DNA from: an uncultured Muribaculaceae bacterium
Lineage (GTDB): Bacteria > Bacteroidota > Bacteroidia > Bacteroidales > Muribaculaceae
NCBI GenBank assembly: GCA_910585755.1
Contig: CAJUFH010000081.1
Coordinates: 1 to 8,316 of the forward strand
Direction of reading: 5' to 3'
Length of the DNA stretch: 8,316 bases
Both the position numbers and the translations under genes were made by a program. Of this stretch, positions 1 through 4,916 are shown piece by piece (the stretch's first letter is position 1; each line of letters starts with the position of its first letter). The notes below the pieces were generated by a model, which saw nothing but the letters and a program-made list of their open reading frames with translations, did no database searches and was not told where the DNA came from.

Positions 1-30
1 AGGGATGGGAGGAGATGGGAGGGGTGGGAG

Positions 31-61
31 GCCGCTCGCCTTCGGCTCGCTCCACCCGACA
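31..61 (+). repeat. Interspersed intergenic repeat, copy 1
   Basis: This 31-base segment, starting GCCGCTCGCC and ending CCACCCGACA, recurs at 7555-7585 in the same orientation with only two mismatches (positions 12 and 19 of the unit). Both copies lie outside genes. A shared GGAGATG occurs 13-14 bases before each copy, so the repeated unit may be somewhat longer on its left. It contains GCCG/CGGC arms that could form a 4-bp stem, too weak to call a terminator. It lies just beyond the 3' end of the leftward PAS gene. The function is unknown; a dispersed intergenic repeat family is the simplest reading. Confidence 0.7.
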
Positions 62-88
62 GTCTGCGGGACTGGGCGGCGGGGCGGG

Positions 89-427
89 TCAGCGGATGTA
101 GTGGGGGAGGTCTTCGGGGATAACCATCGAGATTTCGACCATGCCTGCGACGCGGCCGTCGCGGCGCCACGGGGTCTGGTAGATCATCTTGCGCTGCCCC
201 TTCTTGGCGATGGTGTAGGCGTTGCTCTCGCCGGTGGCGAGCATGTGGCGGATTTTGGCCCGGGAGGCTTCGGAGTGGCAGTCGAAAAGGTTCTTGCCGA
301 CCAGGTCGCCGTGGCTGGCGAACACCTCGCGGGCGCGGTCGTTCATGTACAGAATGACGCCCTCGGCGTCGCATACGGTCACGGCGCAGTTCACGTCGTC
401 GGCCCATCCCGGAATCAGTTCTTTCAT
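89..427 (-). CDS. Single-domain PAS protein
   Basis: A 112-residue protein consisting of essentially one PAS fold and nothing else. The N-terminal part (about 12-35) has the PAS pattern of a short strand, an acidic turn and a second strand ending in YMND, followed by a helix. A LVGKNLFDCH segment (43-52, with Cys50 and His51) matches the 'G..l.dCH' helix-cap motif seen in one PAS subgroup, and the C-terminal half supplies the remaining strands (YTIAKKG, MIYQTPWR, VAGMVEISMVI). There is no kinase, HTH or GGDEF output domain, so it may act as a stand-alone sensor or protein-binding module; the ligand is unknown. ATG at 427 is the natural start because upstream codons run into AT-rich intergenic sequence. 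It is divergent from the coiled-coil/zapA run. The PAS call is firm, while the ligand and role are open. Confidence 0.85.
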   Translation of the reverse strand: MKELIPGWADDVNCAVTVCDAEGVILYMNDRAREVFASHGDLVGKNLFDCHSEASRAKIRHMLATGESNAYTIAKKGQRKMIYQTPWRRDGRVAGMVEISMVIPEDLPHYIR

Positions 428-459
428 AAGCTCTAAGTTGTTTTATGCCGCGAAATTAC

Positions 460-519
460 GAAAAAGGAGGGGAAAGGTGGCGGAAAAGGGGTGAAAAGGG
501 AGGAAAAAGGGGCGGGGGA
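460..519 (+). other. Polypurine, G-run-rich tract in divergent intergenic region
   Basis: Within these 60 bases only four are pyrimidines (478, 481, 492 and 513). G-runs of three to five occur at 469-472, 488-491, 498-500, 509-512 and 514-518, with another at 523-526 just beyond. The last four runs are separated by 8, 1 and 4 bases, which is compatible with a loose G-quadruplex or with triplex-prone H-DNA. The tract lies between the divergent PAS and coiled-coil genes and abuts the -33 element of the rightward promoter. The composition is directly visible; any structural or regulatory role is inference. Confidence 0.6.
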
Positions 520-551
520 TTTGGGGAGAAGGAAAGTATTTTGTAACTTTG
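520..551 (+). promoter_or_regulatory. Bacteroidota-type promoter for the coiled-coil gene and zapA
   Basis: TTTG at 520-523 and TAACTTTG at 544-551 are separated by exactly 20 bases. They match the primary sigma factor consensus of Bacteroidota, TTTG at -33 and TAnnTTTG at -7. Transcription would begin around 556-560, leaving a very short leader before the ATG at 570. No Shine-Dalgarno sequence precedes that ATG, as is common in this phylum. Confidence 0.75.
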
Positions 552-569
552 AGGGAAATTTGGTAAAGT

Positions 570-863
570 ATGGCCGGCGAGTTCCAACAGACCTTAGAGC
601 GCGTGGCGGGCAAGGCCCGCATCGTCGCCCAGCGCTACAAGCTGATCGAGCAGCAGCGCGACCAGGCTCTGGAACGGGCGGAGGCTCTGGAAGAGGAGCT
701 GCGGCGCCGCGACCGGGAAATCCTTGACCTGCGGAGGCAGGTGGAGTTCCTGCGGACGGCGACGACAATCGCCCCGGAGCGTTCCGACGTGGAGCGGACT
801 CGGGTCCTTCTTTCCTCATTAGTGCGGGAAATCGACGCATGCATAGCCGATCTCAACAATTGA
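570..863 (+). CDS. Small coiled-coil protein upstream of ZapA
   Basis: A 97-residue, highly charged protein with no signal peptide or membrane segment. Residues about 24-62 form a long amphipathic helix rich in Glu, Arg and Leu with heptad-like spacing (LIEQQRDQALERAEALEEEL), ideal for a coiled coil. The C-terminal part (about 72-95) is a second helix ending VREIDACIADLN. It has its own promoter and overlaps the start of zapA, implying translational coupling. Small coiled-coil proteins before zapA are, as far as I recall, usual in Bacteroidota. A role as a ZapA partner, functionally like the ZapB coiled coil of E. coli, is attractive but inferred only from size, coiled coil and position; I recognise no named family. 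Confidence 0.8.
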   Translation: MAGEFQQTLERVAGKARIVAQRYKLIEQQRDQALERAEALEEELRRRDREILDLRRQVEFLRTATTIAPERSDVERTRVLLSSLVREIDACIADLNN

Positions 864-1162
864 CTGACAAGCTCAACATAACAATCCGTATAGCCGGGCA
901 GGCCCCGCTCGCGCTCCAGATCAACCGGGAGGACGAGGAGGTGTGCCGCACGGCGGAATACCAGGTCAACCGCCTCAATTCCCTATGGAGCGACCGCTTC
1001 AGCAACAAGTCGCGGATGGAGGTGCTGGCCATGGTGGCATATCAGTTCGCACAGCTCTACTACACGCAGACACGCTCGCAGGAGCGTGCGGCGGCGGAGC
1101 TGGCGAAGTTCGAGGCCGACCTCGACGAGATTCTTCTCGACGTGGACCCGGGCCGCGGCTGA
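839..1162 (+). CDS. zapA: Cell division protein ZapA
   Basis: ZapA binds FtsZ in the cytoplasm and promotes filament bundling at the division site. The 107-residue product shows the family layout. A short N-terminal strand region (KLNITIRIAGQAPLALQI, about 11-28) is followed by the EVCRTAEYQVNRL helix, then SRMEVLAMVAYQFAQLYY (59-75), which corresponds to the conserved 'ALNIA' helix, and finally a C-terminal coiled-coil helix (about 80-101). The length is typical. The start is uncertain. ATG at 839 overlaps the upstream gene by 25 bases, while an in-frame TTG at 860 would overlap the upstream TGA by TTGA and begin the protein at TDKLNIT, closer to what I remember of homologues. The gene sits with a coiled-coil partner upstream and a structured RNA segment plus rny downstream. 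Confidence 0.9.
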   Translation: MHSRSQQLTDKLNITIRIAGQAPLALQINREDEEVCRTAEYQVNRLNSLWSDRFSNKSRMEVLAMVAYQFAQLYYTQTRSQERAAAELAKFEADLDEILLDVDPGRG

Positions 1163-1164
1163 CA

Positions 1165-1287
1165 TCTTCAGGGCGCCGACGCCACTGCGGCGCGGACGCC
1201 CCGGGCTTTTCCCATACATCGGACCTTCCCGCACGCCGAAACCTTCCGCAAGTCCCCGCAGGGGGCGCCAGCGGCCGGTTGCGGCGG
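1165..1287 (+). ncRNA. ssrS: Structured RNA between zapA and rny, probable 6S RNA
   Basis: This 178-base non-coding gap folds into one long interrupted hairpin. GGCGCC (1172-1177) pairs with GGCGCC (1264-1269). CTGCGG (1185-1190) and GGAC (1194-1197) pair with CCGCAG (1256-1261) and GTCC (1252-1255), contiguous on the 3' side and split by a 3-base bulge on the 5' side. The apical part holds GGG-CTTTT-CCC (1203-1213), a possible TCGG/CCGA hairpin, and a direct repeat of ACCTTCCGCA (1223-1233 and 1241-1250). A long rod with an internal opening is the 6S RNA architecture, in which the RNA mimics an open promoter and binds RNA polymerase. In E. coli ssrS also directly follows zapA, and I recall the zapA-ssrS-rny order in Bacteroidota. 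No upstream promoter is evident, so it may be processed from zapA mRNA. Ends are approximate. Confidence 0.55.
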
Positions 1288-1292
1288 TTTTT
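1266..1292 (+). terminator. Intrinsic terminator after zapA / structured RNA
   Basis: CGCC-A-GC (1266-1272) pairs with GCGGCG (1281-1286) to give a six-pair GC stem with one bulged A and an 8-base loop, followed after one G by TTTTT (1288-1292). It would define the 3' end of the preceding RNA and partly separate it from rny. It competes for bases with the long-range closing helix of the structured RNA, so only one of the two can form at a time. Confidence 0.55.
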
Positions 1293-1340
1293 GTCTGAAC
1301 AACTATTAACACATCTATACATCACAAGTTAACCGATACA

Positions 1341-2882
1341 ATGAACATTCTTTTATATCTCGCTGTGGCAGTGGTGGCTATCGCCATCGGATCGCTTGCC
1401 ACCATACTGGTACAGCGCTCCCTGGCCCGCAGCCGCGCCAAGACGATTATCGACGAGGCGATGCGCGAGGGGGAGGTAATCCGGCAGAAGCAGGAACTCA
1501 AAGGCCGCGAGGCAGGCATGAAAATCAAGGACGAGGCTGAGCGCCAGGCCAACCAGCGCATGCAGAAGGTGCAGAGCGCCGAGGCCCGCGCCAAGCAGCG
1601 CGAGGGGCAGCTCAACCAGCAGCAGAGCGAAAACCAGCGCCAGCGTAACGAGCTGGACCTCTACCGCCAGCGCCTGGAGGCCGAGGAGGCCGTCATCGGC
1701 CAGCGGCAGGAGGAGCTCGACCGCCTGAAACGCTCTGCCCAGGACACCCTGGAGCATATCTCCGGCCTGTCGGCCGACGAGGCCCGCGAGAAGCTCGTGG
1801 AGTCGATGAAGGACGAGGCCAAGACGGCTGCGGCGGCCTACATCAACGAAATCATGGACGAGGCCAAGATGACGGCCAACAAGGAGGCCAAGAAAATCGT
1901 CGTGCAGACGATACAGCGCGTCGCCACCGAGGCGGCGATCGAGAACTCCGTGACCGTCTTCCATATCGACAGCGACGAAATCAAGGGTCGCATCATCGGC
2001 CGCGAGGGCCGCAACATCCGCGCCCTGGAGGCCGCGACCGGTATCGAGATTATCGTTGACGACACTCCGGAGGCCATCGTGCTCAGCGGCTTCGACCCCG
2101 TTCGCCGCGAAATCGCTCGCCTGGCCCTGCACCAGCTCGTAGCCGACGGGCGCATCCACCCGGCCCGCATCGAGGAGGTCGTCAACAAGGTCCGCAAGCA
2201 GATCGAGGAGGAGATTGTCGAGACCGGCAAGCGCACGGCGATTGACCTCGGCATCCACGGGCTTCACCCCGACCTGATACGCATGATCGGCAAGATGAAG
2301 TACCGCTCCAGCTACGGCCAGAACCTGCTGCAGCACGCCCGCGAGACGGCCAACCTCTGCGCCATCATGGCTTCCGAGCTGGGCCTGAACCCGAAGAAGG
2401 CCCGCCGCGCCGGCCTGCTCCACGACATAGGCAAGGTGCCCGACGAGGAGCCGGAACTGCCGCACGCCCTGCTCGGCATGAAAATCGCAGAACGCTGCAA
2501 GGAGAAGCCCGAAATCTGCAACGCCATCGGCGCGCACCACGACGAAATCGAGCAGACGACGCTGCTGGCCCCCATCGTGCAGGTGTGCGACGCCATCTCC
2601 GGCGCCCGTCCCGGCGCCCGCCGCGAAATCGTCGAGGCGTATATCAAGCGTCTCAACGACCTGGAGCAGCTCGCCCTGAGCTATCCCGGCGTAATCAAGA
2701 CCTACGCCATCCAGGCCGGCCGCGAGCTCCGCGTCATCGTCGGGGCCGACAAGATTACAGACGCCGAGACCGAGAACCTCTCGACCGAAATCGCGAAGCG
2801 CATCCAGGACGAGATGACCTATCCCGGCCAGGTGAAGATTACCGTAATCCGCGAAACCCGCGCCGTAAGCTTCGCGAAATAA
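1341..2882 (+). CDS. rny: Ribonuclease Y
   Basis: RNase Y is a membrane-anchored endoribonuclease that starts decay and processing of many mRNAs. The 513 residues show the complete family architecture. There is one N-terminal transmembrane helix (about 3-24), then a long charged coiled coil (about 30-190). A KH RNA-binding domain follows with the GxxG loop in IIGREGRNI (218-226). The HD phosphohydrolase domain has His332, the catalytic HD pair His361-Asp362 in LLHDIGKV, His399-His400 and Asp417 in QVCDAISGARPGARRE. The C-terminal domain ends with PGQVKITVIRETRAVSFAK, typical of the family. Nothing is truncated. The start ATG directly precedes the hydrophobic helix and lies 48 bases after the T-run of the upstream terminator; I could not identify a convincing promoter in that gap. 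ricT follows 36 bases downstream, which is functionally suggestive. Confidence 0.98.
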   Translation: MNILLYLAVAVVAIAIGSLATILVQRSLARSRAKTIIDEAMREGEVIRQKQELKGREAGMKIKDEAERQANQRMQKVQSAEARAKQREGQLNQQQSENQRQRNELDLYRQRLEAEEAVIGQRQEELDRLKRSAQDTLEHISGLSADEAREKLVESMKDEAKTAAAAYINEIMDEAKMTANKEAKKIVVQTIQRVATEAAIENSVTVFHIDSDEIKGRIIGREGRNIRALEAATGIEIIVDDTPEAIVLSGFDPVRREIARLALHQLVADGRIHPARIEEVVNKVRKQIEEEIVETGKRTAIDLGIHGLHPDLIRMIGKMKYRSSYGQNLLQHARETANLCAIMASELGLNPKKARRAGLLHDIGKVPDEEPELPHALLGMKIAERCKEKPEICNAIGAHHDEIEQTTLLAPIVQVCDAISGARPGARREIVEAYIKRLNDLEQLALSYPGVIKTYAIQAGRELRVIVGADKITDAETENLSTEIAKRIQDEMTYPGQVKITVIRETRAVSFAK

Positions 2883-2918
2883 GCTGCCAGGTAACCCGTT
2901 TAACCAAAACTGTTTACT

Positions 2919-4391
2919 ATGGCAGAGAACAATGAAACCGCGAAAGCCGGAGGAGGATGCTGCGGCTCGGGATGCGCCTCGTGTCCCAACCGCCGCGGGG
3001 AGGCCGAGGGCGCGGCGTGCTCCAAGGGTGAGGGGGCTTCCCCCTGCGCGACCTGCGGGGGGTGCGGCGAGGTGCGCATGAAGCTCCACAGCTTCAACTA
3101 CCTCGAGGATATTCCCGGGGGCTTCGCCGACGACGACATGGTCGAGGTGCAGTTCAAGAACACCCGCAAGGGGTTCTACCTCAATTCCGGCAACATACCT
3201 CTGAAAATCGGCGACTGGGTCGCCGTGGAGGCCGCGCCGGGGCACGACATCGGCCGCGTGTCGATGACCGGGGCGCTCGTGCGGCTCCAGATGCGCAAGG
3301 CCAACGTCAAGCCCAACGCCGAGACCCGCCGCGTGTTCCGCCGGGCGAAGGCTTCCGACATGGAGCGCTACCGCATGGCCAAGGACCGCGAGAACGAGAC
3401 GATGATCCGCTCGCGCCAGATCGCGGCCGACCTGAAGCTGAACATGAAAATCGGCGATGTGGAGTACCAGGGGGACGGCAACAAGGCCATCTTCTACTAT
3501 ATCGCCGACGAGCGCGTCGACTTCCGCCAACTGATTAAGGTGCTGGCCGAGAAGTTCAAGGTGCGTATCGAGATGAAGCAGATCGGCGCGCGCCAGGAGG
3601 CGGGGCGCATCGGGGGCATCGGCCCGTGCGGCCGCCCGCTGTGCTGCAACACCTGGATGACCAACTTCGTGAGCGTCAGCACTTCCGCCGCCCGCTACCA
3701 GGATATATCGCTCAACCCGCAGAAGCTCGCCGGGCAGTGCGCGAAGCTCAAATGCTGCCTCAATTTCGAGATTGACTCCTATATCGAGGCCTCGAAGAAG
3801 CTACCCCCGAAGGACACTCGCCTCGAGACCGCCGACGCTACCTACTTCTACTTCAAGGCTGATATCTTCAAGCGCGAGATTACCTATTCGACCGACAAGA
3901 ACGTGCCGGCAAACCTCGTGACCCTCAGCGCCGAACGCGCCTTCGAGGTAATCGCGATGAACAAGGCCGGGGAGAAGCCGCTGAAGCTCGCCGAAGAGGT
4001 GGAGGCCGGGGAAAAGGCGCCGTCGGAATACGGCGACATTATCGGCCAGGACTCCCTGACGCGCTTCGACAGCAAAAAGAAGAAGCGCAAGAAGAAAGGG
4101 GGCGCTCCCGCCGCCCAGAAGGAGGGCCCGAAGCCTGACCAGCAGAAGGGGGGCGGAGAGAAGCCTAAAGGACCCCGTCCCGAAGGCCAGAAGCCCCAGA
4201 AACCGAAGGGTGAGAAGCCCCAGGGTGAGAAGCCCCAGGGTGAGAAACCCCAGGGGGAGGCGCGTCCCGGTGGCCAGGACCGGCAGGGCCGCAACCGCCC
4301 CAAGAAGCACAAACCCCAGGGACAGAAGCCTGACGGACAGAAGCCCGAGGGGGGTAAGAGCAACCATCCGAACGCTTCGCAGCCCCAGTGA
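2919..4391 (+). CDS. ricT: RicT-like PSP1-domain iron-sulfur protein with basic C-terminal tail
   Basis: The PSP1/RicT core spans about 72-290. Recognisable family signatures are NTRKGFYLN (81-89), GDVEYQGDGNKAIFYYIADERVDFR (179-203), GGIGPCGRPLCC (232-243) and the LNPQKLAGQCAKLKCCLNFE region (265-284). Cys237, 242, 243, 274, 279 and 280 match the conserved cysteines of the B. subtilis protein, which with RicA and RicF forms a [4Fe-4S]-bearing complex that directs RNase Y. Two regions are unusual. The N-terminus adds eight cysteines within residues 14-49 (CC-x3-C-x2-C and C-x2-C-x2-C plus two single ones). The C-terminus from about 384 is a low-complexity tail of Lys, Gly, Pro and Gln opening with KKKKRKKK and including GEKPQ repeats. 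ricA and ricF are absent here. Its stop overlaps the gldH start by one base. Core identity is firm; action on RNase Y in this organism is inferred. Confidence 0.93.
   Translation: MAENNETAKAGGGCCGSGCASCPNRRGEAEGAACSKGEGASPCATCGGCGEVRMKLHSFNYLEDIPGGFADDDMVEVQFKNTRKGFYLNSGNIPLKIGDWVAVEAAPGHDIGRVSMTGALVRLQMRKANVKPNAETRRVFRRAKASDMERYRMAKDRENETMIRSRQIAADLKLNMKIGDVEYQGDGNKAIFYYIADERVDFRQLIKVLAEKFKVRIEMKQIGARQEAGRIGGIGPCGRPLCCNTWMTNFVSVSTSAARYQDISLNPQKLAGQCAKLKCCLNFEIDSYIEASKKLPPKDTRLETADATYFYFKADIFKREITYSTDKNVPANLVTLSAERAFEVIAMNKAGEKPLKLAEEVEAGEKAPSEYGDIIGQDSLTRFDSKKKKRKKKGGAPAAQKEGPKPDQQKGGGEKPKGPRPEGQKPQKPKGEKPQGEKPQGEKPQGEARPGGQDRQGRNRPKKHKPQGQKPDGQKPEGGKSNHPNASQPQ
4209..4253 (+). repeat. Three tandem 15-bp units in the ricT tail
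   Basis: The unit GGTGAGAAGCCCCAG is repeated at 4209-4223, 4224-4238 and 4239-4253; the third copy has a single G-to-A change. Each unit encodes GEKPQ (the frame gives Gly-Glu-Lys-Pro-Gln). The array is in frame, so gain or loss of units by slippage would change tail length without disrupting the protein. Degenerate KPQ/KPEG/KPDG relatives surround it. Confidence 0.9.
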
Positions 4392-4864
4392 TGTTACGCG
4401 GCGCTATCCGACTGACATTCGCCGGCGCCCTCCTGGCGGCCGTCGCCTCCTGTGGCCGTCCCGGCAACGAGGGGAGCCGCTACGAGGTGCTCTCCCCGGA
4501 AGAGGGATGGTGTTACAGCGACACCCTGTCGTTCCCGATTACCCATACCGACACCCTCGCCTCCGGGCGGGTGGCTGTCGGCGTGACCCACACCGGGGAA
4601 TATCCCTTCTCAGACCTGTGGCTGGAGATTACCTCCGCGGGGAAAGAGGGAACGGCCCGCCGCGACACCCTCTGCCTCCGGCTCGCCGACCGCAACGGCC
4701 GTTGGAAGGGACACGGCATCGGCACGTCGTTCCAGGTAGCCGATACCGCCCGCACTGTTTTCCGCCACCGCTCCGGCGCGCCGTTTACCGTGCGCCACAT
4801 AATGCGTGAGGATACCCTCAGGAGCGTCGAGCGCGTCGGCCTTTTCTTTATCCCGACAAAATGA
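4391..4864 (+). CDS. gldH: GldH-family lipoprotein
   Basis: A small outer-envelope lipoprotein of 157 residues. The N-terminus is a lipoprotein signal peptide with Arg residues, a hydrophobic stretch (AIRLTFAGALLAAVA) and the lipobox VASC, with the lipidated Cys at residue 21. The mature part carries GldH hallmarks: YPFSDLWLEI, the DTLCLRLADRNGRWKGHGIG segment, a penultimate IMREDTLRSVERVGLFF strand region and an abrupt end. In gliding Flavobacteriia GldH is needed for gliding and type IX secretion, but homologues occur widely in non-gliding Bacteroidales, where the role is unclear. The ATG at 4391 overlaps the ricT stop by one base (TGATG); a GTG codon immediately before it (4388) is also in frame and would add one residue. 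The ricT-gldH order is, as I recall, common in the phylum. Confidence 0.88.
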   Translation: MLRGAIRLTFAGALLAAVASCGRPGNEGSRYEVLSPEEGWCYSDTLSFPITHTDTLASGRVAVGVTHTGEYPFSDLWLEITSAGKEGTARRDTLCLRLADRNGRWKGHGIGTSFQVADTARTVFRHRSGAPFTVRHIMREDTLRSVERVGLFFIPTK

Positions 4865-4916
4865 CCCCGCCGGTTGTTATGTTGGTATCAATGATTTAAA
4901 GATACTCTGTGAATAT

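Noticed and set aside
60..74. CAGTC/GACTG hairpin as terminator of the PAS gene
   Set aside because: The stem is only five pairs and no T-run follows it on the minus strand.
5..436. 143-codon rightward open frame antisense to the PAS gene
   Set aside because: Its Gly/Val/His-rich translation is a shadow of the PAS gene, and the first part simply translates the interspersed repeat.
451..458. Possible leftward -7 element (TAATTTCG on the minus strand) for the PAS gene
   Set aside because: It has TTCG in place of the conserved TTTG and no TTTG-like -33 element about 20 bases upstream, so the match is too weak.
1288..1323. Possible rny promoter using TTTTTG and TATACATC
   Set aside because: The -33 candidate is the terminator T-run, the spacer is 22 bases and the -7 candidate lacks the TTTG half.
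1353..3530. 725-codon leftward open frame antisense to rny and ricT
   Set aside because: It spans two genes with complete domain signatures on the other strand, including the gap between them, and its translation is a Leu/Gly/Ala/Asp/Val-rich shadow typical of high-GC codon usage. No domain is recognisable.
4874..4910. Possible promoter before the M24 gene (TTG at 4882-4884, TACTCTGT at 4903-4910)
   Set aside because: The -7 candidate misses the TTTG core and the spacing is 18 bases; an operon with gldH is the simpler view.
4806..4916. Upstream extension of the M24 peptidase to ATG 4806
   Set aside because: The extra 37 residues overlap gldH by 59 bases and show no similarity to the creatinase domain; ATG 4917 is directly followed by a normal family N-terminus.
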